From: Tanypteryx hageni
Lineage: Eukaryota > Arthropoda > Insecta > Odonata > Petaluridae
DNA: 64,000 nt
NCBI GenBank assembly: GCA_028673005.1
Contig: CM054115.1
Coordinates: 3,286,001 to 3,350,000 of the forward strand
Direction: 5' to 3'
In this document: one piece after another, positions 9,709 through 21,444 of the stretch
Layout: every line of letters begins with the position of its first letter
How positions within the stretch are numbered: the stretch's first letter is position 1
Made by a program: the position numbers and the translations under genes
Notes under the pieces: model-generated
Seen by the model: the letters and a program-made list of their open reading frames with translations, nothing else
Database searches by the model: none
Told to the model about the DNA's origin: nothing

Positions 9709-11294
9709 TGGTTATATGAATGAGAAAAAAGACCGGGGGAGGAAGAACTGGAGGTGGAAGAGGAGAGCAGTGTGCCAGATGATGAGAAAGGATATGATAT
9801 ACTAGAAAGTGAAATAGAAAAAGCTATAAAGGAAATGAAAAACTGCAAAGGAACAGGAATTGATGAGATACCAATTGAGATGTTGAAGGCATTGGATGGA
9901 GAATGGAAGAAGGAGATAATTGATATGTGCAATGAAATATACAGAAAGGGGAAATGGCCTAAAGACTTTAGAGGCATAATAATGATACCAATTGGAAAAA
10001 AGAGAAATACCAAGAAATGTGAAGAACACAGGACATTGAGTTTGATATCCCAAATGGCCCAAATCTTATTAAGAACAATGAATAGAAGATTGTACGGAAA
10101 GCTTAACAATATAATTGGAGAGGAACAGTATGGATTCAGACAAGGAGTGGGGACAAGAGATGTGATAGGTCTATTGAGGGTGATCGGAGAGAGATATGTT
10201 GAGAAGAATAGGAAAGTGTACGCTGTAATCATTGACTTAGAGAAGTCATTTGACCAAGTGAGATGGGACAAACTCATGCTGATATTGAAAAAACATGGAA
10301 TTGACTGGAGAGAGAGGAAACTGGTAAAAGACCTATATCTGGACCAGAGAGCAAGGTTAAGAATAGGAGGAGAGGTAACTGAGGAGATTGGATTAGGAAG
10401 AGGGGTTAGGCAGGGATGCTGCCTGTCACCCACTCTATTTAATATCTATTTGGAAGGAATAATCGAAGAATGTTTTGATGGAAGGAGAGAAGTGAGTATG
10501 GGTGGAAGAAATGTGGAGTGCATTAGGTTTGCAGATGATATGGCTGTGTTGGCTGATAATAAGGAAAAAGTAATTGAGATGTTAGAGGATCTTAATAAAA
10601 AATGCAAGGAATATGGAATGAGAATGAATAAGAGAAAGACAAAGAGTATGATACTAGGAGGGAAAGGGGAAAGAATTAACATCAGATTGGATGGTGAAGA
10701 GATTGAAAAGGTAGGATGGATCAGGTATCTAGGGAGCATTATCTCTGAAGACATGCTTTGCTCCAAGGAAATAAGATTGAGAATAGCAATGGCGAAGGAA
10801 GGATTTAATAGGAAAAGGAAATTATTATGCGGGCCGCTGAATAAAGAATTGAGGAAGAGATTGGCGAAGTGTTATGTCTGGAGTGTAGTAATGTATGGTG
10901 CAGAGACGTGGACACTCAGGAAAGAAGATGAAAGAAGGTTAGAAGAGCTGGAAATGTGGATTTGGAGAAGAATAGAAGGAGTAAACTGGGAGGATGGAGT
11001 CAGAAACGAGGAAGTGTTGAGAAGAATTGGCGAAGAAAGACAGATGTTAGGAAAAATTAGGAAAAGAAAGATGAATTGGCTTGGACACTGTATGAGAAGA
11101 GAATGCCTGCTGAAGACTGCAATTGAAGGAATGGTAAATGGAAAGAGAGGAAGAGGAAGAAGGAGGTACCAGATGCTGGATGCAATTAGGGTTGGAGGCA
11201 GGTATGATAATACCAAGAGACTGGCCCAGGATCGAGAAGCTTGGTGGGCTGCCATGACTGGACCTGCCGAGTGGCAGAATTACATATGATGATG
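9709..11294 (+). mobile_element. RTE LINE copy B, 3' half, continuing after copy C
   Basis: Carries the rest of copy B's RT ORF, a hairpin CTGCCGAGTGGCAG (11264-11277) and an ATGATGATG tail ending near 11294. AACAAATTA occurs at 4680-4688 and again at 11295-11303, so it is probably the target duplication of the whole element. The flanking DNA on both sides belongs to Helitron-like family H. Confidence 0.88.
9718..11289 (+). CDS. RTE reverse transcriptase, C-terminal ~510 residues (copy B)
   Basis: Open from 9724 (after a TGA at 9721-9723 in the same frame) to 11289; the Met at 9754 is internal, not a true start. RT motifs: EHRTLSLISQMAQILLR, EQYGFRQGVGTRDVIG, VIIDLEKSFDQVRW, GRGVRQGCCLSPTLFNIY, RFADDMAVLADN (catalytic FADD), NKRKTKSMI and YLGSIISED. 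The C-terminal domain has CYVWSVVMYGAETWTLRK, MNWLGHCMRRE and a basic GKRGRGRRRYQ stretch. The catalytic domain is intact but its own endonuclease half, 3.3 kb upstream across copy C, is full of stops. Confidence 0.88.
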
Positions 11295-11760
11295 AACAAA
11301 TTAAAATATCAAAACTTCTATAATTTTTTATCTCGTTTTTTTACAAAATCTACCGGTAAAAAAATTTCAGCTTCCTAGCACATTCTTTAATACATAGACC
11401 TCAAAAATATGTTTAAACAATTGCGAATTTTTAGCGGTCAAAATGCTGAAGTTTTTCAAAATTTCATTTTCTTTTATGTATAATTTGTTACAAAATGATT
11501 TCAAAAATTTTAGCATATTGTTTCTAAGAAAAAATTATTAAACTTTAATGTACAAATGGGGTTAATACAACTCCTAAAAATTAACAATTTTGAAATTTTC
11601 GATTTTTATAGTTGGTTTTGAAAAAAATTTTATAATCCTGCAAAATTTCAGCTTCCTAAACTTATTAGATTGGTCTACACACTGGGATAACTTTTTCCCA
11701 TGCTAACTTATGGGAGATATTCCGAGGTATCTGGAGTCGAACCCAGGACACTGTAAATAA
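11295..11760 (-). mobile_element. Helitron-like family H, copy 1, remainder beyond RTE copy B
   Basis: Resumes the family H body exactly where 4688 left off; compare 35715-36030 in copy 5 (AACAAATTAAAATATC, TTGCGAATTTTTAGCGG, and TTTCGATTTTTATAGTTGG versus TTTCGATTTTTCTAATTGG). Ends near a tRNA T-arm-like segment (GGAGTCGAACCCAGG, about 11728-11742). Non-coding. Confidence 0.65.
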
Positions 11761-12053
11761 AAATAACAATAATTCTCAATAGATATTGCAGCCATCTATC
11801 TACACTGATAATTTCATTTTTCTAGACTACGGGCAAGTGCCCAAAATTAATTTAAAAAAATGGCGCAATGCTTTTCTTATGGGAAAAAACACAACTTTCA
11901 GATTTTCTGGAGTCGAACTCATGTCACTTAGGTGAGTTGTCTCATTTTATCTGTAAGTTTCTCCATCATATCTACAACAACTGAAAATTTCAGCTCTCTA
12001 GCTCTTGTAGTTTGGGCTTCTACCTCTTATATGTTATCATTATATATCGACGT
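11761..12053. other. No gene; second T-arm-like segment
   Basis: AT-rich. CTGGAGTCGAACTCATG (about 11908-11924) resembles a degenerate B box on the minus strand, as at 11735. Probably repeat debris. Confidence 0.4.
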
Positions 12054-12775
12054 TTCTTACAGAGGAGGAGGATATAACATACTAGTAGAAGGTGCTTGCA
12101 TACTGCAAGAATTTCATCTCACCTTGAAAAAACATTAATTTTTCAGACATATTTCATCATTACAATTATTCTATTAATTCTAAAGATTTCACCTCCGCAG
12201 CGATTTACGTTTTTTCCCACATGTAAAAATAATAGTTTAAAACAATCCCCAAATGTGGCAATTTTAAACATTTTACACTTTCTCCATTATGGGGTACTAA
12301 TGCAACACATTTCCGCCAAATTTTAAAGTTGTAGCACTTCTAGAAGTAAAATAATATTTTTCAAATTGTTTAAAATTTAAACATTTTTAACGGTTTCCGC
12401 AATATATATAGAGAGATTGAAATGTTTATTTGTGCAAATGCACTGCTCTGTAAATAATTTGAAAATTGCAGCTTCCTAGCTCATCCCGTAGTACCTAAAC
12501 CGTTATATATTTGTTTAAAATTTAAGAATTTTTAAAGGCAACACAAATTAAAATATCAAAATTTTTGTAATTCATGTTCGTTTTTTACAAATCCTACCAC
12601 TAAAAAGAATTTCATCTCCGTAGCACATTTGGAAATACATTAACCTTGAAAAATTGTTTAAACAATTGCTAATTTTTAGCGGCCGAATTGTTGCACTTTT
12701 CAAGATTTTCATTTGTTCTACTCGGTTTTGCACAAAATACCACCTAAGAAAAAATTTTTAAATCTTCTTAAACTT
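12054..12775 (-). mobile_element. Helitron-like family H, copy 2 (left arm of inverted pair)
   Basis: On the minus strand it ends with an imperfect hairpin around CTTGCAGTATGCAAG and then CTAG followed by T (about 12085-12090). Sequence from about 12054 to 12540 is inverted at 12790-13232, including about 24 bp outside the CTAG. No ORF of note. Confidence 0.65.
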
Positions 12776-12789
12776 TAAATAAATAGATA

Positions 12790-13232
12790 ACTATTTATGT
12801 ACTACGGGATGAACTAGGAAGCTGAAAGTCTCAAGTTATTTACATAGTAGTGCATTTGCACTAATAAACATTTGAATTTCTGCATAAATATATTGCGGTG
12901 GCAGTTAAAAATGCATAAAATTTAAAAAAATAGGAAAATATTATTTCACTTTTAGAAGTGCTACAACTTTAAAATATGCCATAAATGTGTAGCATTAGTA
13001 CCCCATATTGGTGAAAGTATAAAATTGCAAAGTTTTAGGAGTTTTAACCTATTATTTTACATAAGGGAAAAATGAAAATCGCTGCGGAGGTGAGATCTTT
13101 TGTATGAAAAATTATTTCTAGTATAAAAATATCTCACTGAAAATGTTTTTTCAAGGTGGGATGAAATGCTTGCAGAATGCAAGCACCTTCTACTAGTATG
13201 TTATATCCTCATCCTCCTTTGTAAGGAACATC
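12790..13232 (+). mobile_element. Helitron-like family H, copy 3 (right arm of inverted pair)
   Basis: Plus-strand copy ending GCTTGCAGAATGCAAGC (7-bp stem, 3-nt loop), a short spacer, CTAG and T near 13198. This is the best-preserved terminus of the family and matches the usual Helitron 3' end: hairpin, about 8-10 nt, CTRR, then host T. Confidence 0.65.
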
Positions 13233-15840
13233 TATAGAATATGTTATGTATAGGCATATCCTGTATATATCTAGGTTATGGATTTTTCGGGTTTAATAAA
13301 ATTTCATTCGGAGTCTAAATACCGGGTTTTATTATTTTGCTTTTCATTTGGCTAAAAATCAGGTACAAATGAGTTACAGATTTTTGGAAGTTTAAAATAA
13401 TTTTCTATTACGGGTAATTTTATGGTTTTATTATTTTGTAATTCGGATAAATGATTTTTAAATAAAAATCCTGTTTAAAAATTTAAAAGTTTTATCATAT
13501 TCATAAATTTTTAATATACCTACCCCAAGTATTGTTGAGGGTGTGATATCTTGTGTTAAATGCCTCCAGATGGAGAGGAACAGCTTGGAGGCTGCACAAA
13601 TATCTTGCTTCTCATTCAACATCTTTTGAAACCCCCCCTTATAATAAAAAGCTATGTTGGTTGGTTGGTTGGTCTATGACATGCTCTTAAAATGCGAATA
13701 ACTTGATTTAATATGAACGTAAAATTTGGCAGAGATAATCTACTCGGATATAAAAATGTTGTGACGAAAGAAAATTTACTAACAACGCCCATGTTTCTAA
13801 TCCAGACGATGATTTGCATTCCCCATAAGATAACACGTAAAAATCGACTTCTTGACATGCAGGCTTTTCTTCTTTATGAGAGTAAATTAGAAAAACTAAC
13901 CTATGATCTTCGAATCTAAACTATTTTAAAGAAAACATTATATAGTTTCTTATTCTGTTCATGTTTTCCTTTCTACAGTTCGAAATTACTCATGTTAAAC
14001 GTTTAATTCACATATTTTGGGGAAATCTTGCCATTTTAGCGGAATGTTGCCATGCCTACCAATTACATTGTTAAACCTTGAAATCCTATTGTTATCTCTT
14101 ATAAGATTTTAAGCACGTATTGAAGGCTTTTAATACGAAAAGGAGAGAAAGATGGAAGGAGAAGGAAATGATATTCTGCTAGCAACATTCATTGCGTTAT
14201 TTATGAGAAAGAATACTACAAGAGCTGAAATACTCTTCATAAAGATTAAAAATAGGAATAATGAGCTAAATGTAATATTAATGGAATAGAAATGGTATGA
14301 AAATCTGAGTAACATGTATTAAGTGAACGATTGCGCGATAGGTTATAGGAGTTGTATAGAATGACGGTTTGGGAAACTTTAAAAGAATCACCAAAAATAA
14401 TAATAAAAGGCTAATTTTGTAGTCAGTTGGTCTGAGTGTAAAGTAATTAAAACTCGTATAACTCAGTCAAGAATGTAGATAGAAAATTGAATTTTGGCAG
14501 AAATTTATATAATGAGCTAATCAGAATTAGTTTACTTACGGTATGTAATAACTGTTGGTTTGTGGCCATATTTTGAGGTGGGAGGGATATATTACACTTC
14601 CTTCAGATAAAACTAATAAATTTTGATTTAATGAAACATTTTATGTAGAGTGAAAATTAAAATATATATAATTCACATTATAGTATGTTCTGGAGAGTTG
14701 AATTATATTCTTTGTCTCATATTAATGCTTAATAAATGCACCATTTATTGCTTTAATATGGATCAGTCTTTTATGCAATGGTAAAACATATACACTGAAT
14801 CTATTAAGTAATTAGAGGGAGGAAGTAAAAGAGAATGGGAATGAGCAGAAATTGAGGAAGAGGACATAGCATTCGTATAGGATTAAAAGGAGCTGAAGCA
14901 CAAAAATAACAATAATAAATTATAAATCATTATAAAACATTTTATACGATCTAACATGCGCCATTTCCAAATGGTGAGATATCGTAAAACTAAATATAAC
15001 GTTATTTTCAATGGATTCCTTTAAATGAATATACAGAAAATATTTCGAACCAAATTTCTAATAGGATTGACAAAATAACATTCTATGACATTTATTTAAT
15101 TTTCTTTAAATAAAGACAATTTTCTGAAAAAATTTCAAACCTACTATAGTTAAAAGAAAATTGCACCCTTAAATATAGTTCAAACTTATTGCAGTTCATG
15201 TAAGTATTTAGTTCACAATAAGTTACTACACATTTTTCCTTTGATAGAAAATTGACTGTTCATTAATATTTTATCCTGTTTTTATGCATAAGAGTAAAAC
15301 AATTCATTATTCTATGCTTGAAATAAATTATAATTTGCTCAAATATTTCAAGTTAATTTCTGTAGATTCTTCATACATTATATCTTATTATTTTGATTTT
15401 ACTCTTATTAAAAAAAAATATTTGGACAAGAATTTGGTCTCACTGATAATAATTTTTAAACAATATAACAAAGTTAACTTTCAAAAACACTGATTTGGTT
15501 GTGCATTAAAGCTAAACCAGATAAGCAAATTTTACTGATTTTTCATAACGAAATCTTATATCTTTGAAATAATTTTATGATGACTTGATACGAGAGAGAG
15601 AGGAAGAATGAAGGAGAGAGAGACAAAATTAAATGTTCCATAAATTAAAAATAGTTTTGGAAATATAATAATTCTATAGTGTCATGAATTTCTTTGTAAT
15701 AAAATTTCTATTAGCCCAAAACTATTTTTACTCTCTGGAACACTCAATTTTGTGAGTATTATATCCATTGATTACTTTTTAGTGCATATAAAAGTTAGTT
15801 TCATTAATATTTTATTTCAATTTTATTTTAACTTAATACT
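13233..15840. other. AT-rich non-coding stretch
   Basis: No ORF resembling a protein and no RNA gene seen. Contains a GGTT tandem run (13653-13671) and short purine-rich patches at about 14140-14165, 14815-14865 and 15590-15630, similar to those next to Helitron-type ends in this window. Probably old repeat debris. Confidence 0.5.
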
Positions 15841-15853
15841 TAATTCACGCATA

Positions 15854-15883
15854 CCCTTCATATTTGATGGGCAATTTTTCTAG
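15854..15883 (+). mobile_element. Helitron-type 3' terminus (second family)
   Basis: CCCTTCATATTTGATGGG (15854-15871) folds into a hairpin, followed by CAATTTTTCTAG and T15884. The arrangement and sequence match the two termini at 42700-42764 (CCCGTCATATTTGACG..CAATTACGCTAG). Upstream purine-rich DNA from about 15590 may be part of the same element. Confidence 0.55.
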
Positions 15884-15884
15884 T

Positions 15885-17177
15885 TAGTGAAATAATTTTT
15901 CTTTCGTAGTGTTTTCAACTAACTGACACACAGGCTCTTTTTACACACTTTTATTAAACTTACTCTGTTACATATTTGTATATGTTTCTTTAAAATCTTT
16001 CTCGCTTTATATCTCTGCCCCTATAAATGCTACAGGCCTGAAATTTCGGATATATTCTTATTTCAGATGACAACCTACGAGAAAAATCGAGAATCATAAA
16101 AAAAGTAATATTTAAGGGGACTTTTTATACCCAATGTTCCATTTCAATATCCCATAAGAAAAGCATGAGACTCAGTGCAGGGCTTTCTTAAAATGCATTT
16201 TAAAATTACTTAAAACTGGGATACGAATTCGGAAATTGTTTAGCTGAAAGAACAGAGTTCTTAATTTTTTAATGCAGAAGTCAAATACATACTGAATTAG
16301 CATAAATATCAGCTTTTAATCAGAAAAACTTGTGAATTTTTCCTCTCTTCAACAATGGAAATGTATATAAACAATGGCAATGACTTTATTGTTTTTAAAG
16401 AGACCTTTAATGCTCTTCATGGAAATTAAAGACGTTTTTATGCTTTTAAGGGAAATTAATGCCGTCATAATGAATTATAATGGAACTTACAAATATTTTC
16501 AGAATTTTTCTATATTGAAATAAACTTTGAAAATTCAATTTATAATCTTTGCAATTTTCATTAATCCAAAAACTCAACTTTATAATATAAGAAGACTAAA
16601 AAGGAGAAAATAAAATATTAAAAAAAATGTTTTTCAGTATATAGATATCAATTTATTTTACCAGATTTGCATCTGGGGACTGGTTGCAATGAAAAAAATC
16701 ACAGGGCAATGAGGTCGCTAATTCTCTATGCCGTATCATTAACAAGGACCATAATCCTTACAAATGAGTGTCTCTATTAACAGGACAGGAAAAGAGTCAC
16801 CTCCACGAGGAAAATGAAAATGAAAAAACAAGACCAAAACACAATCACCCAAAGACACTTCTCATGCTTGCATATCTAAACAAGCTTACAAAACTTAAAA
16901 TAATTCTGAAAATTTGATTACAATGGGTGATTAATTAACTGAAAAGACAAAAAAAAATGTCACACTGTTATTTGATACCAACATAATGTTTCTTAAATTG
17001 ACTAACAATGGTATGTGGTAAGTGAGAATGACAAATATTACCTAATGGCCATAAAATATTTCATAAATTTCTTTAACACTGATACAAAATAATTGAAAAT
17101 AACTAATTATTGCTCAATCGCAGAAAAATATCTCATAATATAAATAATATTGACAAATGATAATAAAAAATAACAAA
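15885..17177. other. AT-rich non-coding stretch
   Basis: No gene recognised. The last few hundred bases lie downstream of the gypsy integrase fragment and may hold its 3' end, but no LTR pair was found. Confidence 0.4.
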
Positions 17178-17461
17178 TTATTGCCTACCAGGAGGAAAAT
17201 ATTTCTTAACTTGGCTAACATTTACTATACGACAATAATTTGGGTTGTCTGGCTTCCTTAGAGAGAGAGTTACAGGAGTGATTATCATGTTGACCACGAA
17301 GGGTCCTTCCCATATGGGAGAAATTTTGGCGGAACTTTTATTAACTTTGGAAACTTTAGGGACAGCTCTAAACACAACCTGTTCACCTGGTGAAAAGGCT
17401 TGTGGAGAATGTCTAGCATTATGTTTACTAGCAACATGCTGTTGTGATTTGGCCAAATTAC
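17178..17461 (-). pseudogene. gypsy integrase C-terminal fragment
   Basis: Minus-strand frame with SNLAKSQQHVASKHNARHSP, FSPGEQVVFRAV, ISPIWEGPFVV and VTLSLRKP, the chromodomain-like/SH3 end of a gypsy (Metaviridae) integrase, ending at 17178. The zinc-binding and DDE catalytic parts are missing: between here and the RNase H at 18845 lie only the 1.24-kb inverted-repeat element and about 145 bp of unrecognised DNA. Confidence 0.75.
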
Positions 17462-17560
17462 TTACAAGGGAAGCCCCCAAGGTGTGACACTCGCATCGGA
17501 TTGAGACTTTGCAGAATGAAGGTATATGTAAAATAACAGACTCGTGTTTCTAGCTCGGTG

Positions 17561-17643
17561 CCAACTCGACCAACGCGTTGGTCTAGGGGAAACGAGCTGG
17601 ATTTCAAATATGTTTTGCCCGGGTTCGATTCCCGAAGGGACCA
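17561..17643 (+). repeat. tRNA-like sequence in left arm of the inverted-repeat element
   Basis: TTGGTCTAGGGGAAACGAG (A box, like tRNA-Pro D-arm) and CGGGTTCGATTCCCG (perfect 4-bp T-stem with B-box loop), ending GGGACCA. No good 5' acceptor strand, so not a standard tRNA gene. Its mirror image is at 18431-18510. Confidence 0.65.
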
Positions 17644-18430
17644 AATTTTTTTTCTGATTTATTAAGTTTTTTTTTCGCAATTTCCATCATATCGTCGATA
17701 AAACATGCACAACATTTTTAAAAAATTTATTCCATGCATTACAACTACTATTTTCTTCATCGTAATGCAGTTTTTATTGCCCCAAAAACTTAAGATCACT
17801 CGCAAAACACGAACAAAGACAAACAATTCCAATCGCCACTCCAAAATGTGCCCTCTAACAATAAATCGCTTGGCAATATTCTGACGTTGACTGTGGTCGA
17901 GAGACAAGGACGTCTGCTTATAAGGCCACGAAAAACTGCTTCTAGTCATCTTATAATGTTGTTATTAATGTTACGGTGTTGTTGTTAAAGGGATTCGTTA
18001 TCATTTGCAGGTGTCAATTATTGTCATTATAATTGAAATTATGTCACAATAGTGTTGGGTTATTTCGATGCATTGTTCTTTATTCCTCCTTTCAAATCTC
18101 GTCATGTATTGTTCATTATGATAAATCGGTTGCTGGTGTCAATTATTGCCATTATAATTATAATTGGCATAATGTCACAATATTGTTGGGTTATTTCGGT
18201 GCATTGTTCTTCATTCCTCCTTTCAAATCTCGTAATGTATTGATCATGATGGTAAAGCATATGGGTAGTGATCCATAAAATTACGTTCGTGAAGAATTAC
18301 GGTGAAGAATTACGATGAAGAAAATAGTAGTTATAATGCATGGAATAAATTTTTTAAAAATGTTGTGCAAGTTTTATCGACGATATGCTGGAAATTGCGA
18401 AAAAAACTTTTTAATAAATTTAAAAAAAAC

Positions 18431-18510
18431 TTTGGACCCCTCGGGAATCGAACCCCGGCAAAAAATATATGAAAACCAGCTTGTTTCCTCTAGACCAACG
18501 CTCCTAGATA
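18431..18510 (-). repeat. tRNA-like sequence in right arm of the inverted-repeat element
   Basis: CGGGAATCGAACCCCGG (18440-18456) and CTAGACCAACGCTCC give B- and A-box-like motifs on the minus strand, the inverted counterpart of 17561-17643. Confidence 0.6.
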
Positions 18511-18697
18511 ACTTTGAGAGGACTTTTAACATTCTTATTTCGTTGACTCTCGGATCGCGATTTCAAAGGTCATTTTCTCGTAAACGACGTCGAGTTTGGA
18601 CCTAGGTAGAAACACGAGTCCGTTATCTTACATATACTTTCATTCTGCAAAGTCTCAATCCGATGCGAGTGTCACACCTTGGGGGCTTCCCTTGTTA

Positions 18698-18844
18698 GCA
18701 CCTTATTCCCAAGTTCCTGCCCTGAAGCTGATGCCAACTCGTATGGCAATTTCCATTGACGCGACAATGGATGGGGTAGCTCATGACCCAAAAATGGTGG
18801 CGTAGTAAGTCACCTTGCAAGGAATAATTCTGAATGGTTTTCCC
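18698..18844. other. Unassigned segment between inserted element and gypsy RNase H
   Basis: Expected position of the gypsy integrase N-terminus, but no HHCC zinc-binding motif could be read in any frame. Either heavily decayed or foreign. Confidence 0.4.
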
Positions 18845-20895
18845 TCACCTGATTTGCTCTATTATTTTGTACAAGTCTCTGTCCGAAGGCTGATGATGGC
18901 GAATATTGGTGAAAGACAATGGAACATGTTGCAATAAACAGGAAATTTGAAAGGGGGTTGTATCAGAATGGTGATCCAAGATTCTAACCCAAGATAAGCA
19001 ATCAGCAGCCCTATTACAAGAAGCAGATACATGATGAATTGTAAAACGGAAACAAGACAGCTTTATGAATATATGACCAATTTTACTTAATTGTTTAGTG
19101 TGATTAAAAAGCCAAGTGAGTGCTGCATGATCAGTATACAAATGAAATGGTCTTGCCTGCAAGTATGGCTTAAATTTTTGAGAGGTGAAACAACAGGCCA
19201 TATATTCCAATTCATAAGTGCACAGATGAGACTCTTGAGCATTAAGTGCTTTGCTAGCATAAGCCACCAGTTTAAAATTAGCATCGATCAGCTGATTGAG
19301 AGTGGCTCCCAAAGCAATATTGCTAGCATCCACATTGAGATGGAAATCTGCATTAAAATTATGCAAATTAAGAACTGGAGGAGAGGACAAGACATTTTTA
19401 AACTTCATAATAGTATCACAATGGGAATCGGTCCAATGAAAAGTGGCATTCTTTCTCCTCAAAGCATTTAAGGGAGCGGCCAATTTAGCAAAATTAGGAA
19501 TAAACTTTGAATAAATACCTGACATACCGAGAAAGGAAATGACCTGTTTCAGTAAAGTAGGCACCGGAAAATTCATTATAGGCTTCACCCTCTTGGGATC
19601 TATCTGCAGGGTACCACATGTTATCTGATGTCCCAAGAAGTTAACAGCTGACTGAACAACTTTCATTTTGTCTGGTTGGACCTGCATGGTGAAGTCTCTG
19701 CAGTACCTTGCCGATGTGGTACAGGTGTTCTCATAAGATTCAGAATAAATACATAAGTCATCAATATAAGGAAATGCACAATTATATTTTAAGTCCCCTA
19801 AAACCTTATTGATTAATCTTGAAAAAATTCGGGGGCTAGTACAGAGGCCAAATGGTAATATTCTATAATGATAAAGACCAAAAGGGGTAGTAAACGCAGT
19901 GATGGGTTTACTCTGGTGTGACAAAGGAATCCGATGAAAAGCAGAATTGAGATCTAAAATCGAAAAGAGCCTGGCGGAACCAAGGTAAGCGAATGCTAGC
20001 TCAATCGAAGGTACCGGATAATTATCATATTTAACCCTTTTATTAATTTTGCGGTAGTCGATTACATTGCGATCTGATCCATTTCTCTTTGGGATGAGAA
20101 AGGCCGGCTAGCAAATGGGGAGTTTGATTCTTCGATCACGCCTTTCTCTAACAGTGACGTCACCTGCTTCTGCATTGAAGCCAGTTTAGACGGAGACAAT
20201 TGATACGGATGTGAACGAATTTGGGTAGAATCAGACAATTCGATTTAGTATTCAATTAAGGTTGTGTGCCCAATATCCGGTGTGATGACGTCCGGATATC
20301 GCGAGAAAGGGGAAAAGATTTCGCGACAGATGTCCTTCGAAGGGAGGAGAGGTAAACCTAGGTTGCCGTTGCATGAGCCATCCTTAGCCTGGTCGAAAAA
20401 ATGCGCGCTGGTTGATAGACTTTCTCCAAAGGCATGCGAGCAGGGGGAGATGACAAAGGGCATGGAAAACCTCGAATTGAAAGAAAAAAATGCCTTACGC
20501 CTTTCGATTATCATGGACAATTTCAATATAAAATCATGACCTAGCGTGTAAGGAAAGGTTAGGTCGGCCAAATAAAACCACTGCTTCCACAAAAATTTAT
20601 GGATTCGAACTATAAACTGAACCCTAGATCGAAACAGAGAGGGATGAGGCGAGGGACCACTGCATTTTACGAAGCAATTTTGAAGCGCTCGCCTTCTGCT
20701 GCATCTTTATTTGGCGCATTCTTTACGATCTATGAGGGAAATTGACGAACCGTTATCGAGTAGAGCCTGGCGTGGTTGCGAGTTCATGGACACTTGAAGT
20801 AATGGTGTGACGGAAGAATCCGACCAATTAAAAAAAGAATGACCCGGAGGGTTACGCGAATCACGCCGAAAACGGTGATTTTGATCAGACTGCAA
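18845..20895 (-). pseudogene. gypsy pol: protease, reverse transcriptase, RNase H (broken)
   Basis: Minus strand, in order. Protease: ALLDNGSSISLI (Asn for the second active-site residue) near 20740, a stop near 20706, then LADLTFPYTLGHDFILK. RT start: SRYPDVITPDIG, a stop near 20244, and a frameshift near 20108. RT proper, 19924-20105: IDYRKINKR, LDLNSAFHRIP, TPFGLYHYRILPFGLCTSP and FPYIDDLCIYS (catalytic YIDD). RNase H: LNVDASNIALGATL, YELEYMACC and LYTDHAALTWLF. From the frameshift down to 18845 the frame is open, about 420 codons. Flanked by the integrase fragment at 17178. Confidence 0.9.
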
Positions 20896-21444
20896 TGTAA
20901 CCTTTGGCGGGGTTCGGGGCGCTCTGGGTGACGAAACACCCGTGAATAATTCTAACTGGACTTACTTTAAGTCCTTCCGATCCTGAGGACCAATTTTGTC
21001 CATTTTCGGCTCAAAAGCGTGTCTTATCACAACATTGATATTGAAGGTGCATTCATCAAATTCGGTCTTTTGTCTGCTGAGGTATCTACAAAAAACCGAT
21101 ATTAGGTACGACCGTTGCATGGGGATCTCTTGAACCCGTGAAATTTGGACCGGCTCTTACATTACGACCCTTCGATTCCTGAGACGCAACTGTCTCATTT
21201 TACGTAATTCGCAAAGTACGTGGAATAGAAAAACTATACGACACCTCTTAGGTGACACTGCTGCTGCCAACAGGAAATCAAATATAACACAATGGTAAAG
21301 TGAGAAGAAAATGCTTACAACTATATTGGAGTGGCGTCATACAAAGCAGAAATATATAAATATACTTAATAGAATTGTCCACTTGGAGGGATAACAAACG
21401 ATACGAAAAGTAATGGAGTAATGGATCTTCCGCTGGCCGGTTTA
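20896..21444 (-). other. Probable gypsy gag/leader remnant
   Basis: The minus strand upstream of the protease carries short in-frame pieces (KMDKIGPQDRKDLK and SPRAPRTPPKVTLQSDQN), consistent with the end of gag, but no zinc knuckle was seen. No LTR boundary could be fixed. Confidence 0.35.

Larger units (their letters stand above)
17462..18697. mobile_element. Long-terminal-inverted-repeat element carrying tRNA-like sequences, copy 1
   Basis: Both ends read inward as (T)(A/T)ACAAGGGAAGCCCCCAAGG, and inverted similarity continues for roughly 250-300 bp per arm, through a tRNA-like sequence and a segment ending GCAATTTCC.GCATATCGTCGA. The centre holds tandem duplications (GGGTTATTTCG.TGCATTGTTCTT at about 18056 and 18189). 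No transposase is encoded, so it is non-autonomous. No target duplication could be assigned. It lies within the gypsy pol relic. A truncated second copy is at 30527-31493. Confidence 0.8.

Noticed and set aside
17561..17643. Functional tRNA gene (also at 325, 2325, 18431, 27405, 30715 and 36040)
   Set aside because: Promoter boxes and T-stems are good but no acceptor stem closes in any of them; all lie within or beside repeats.
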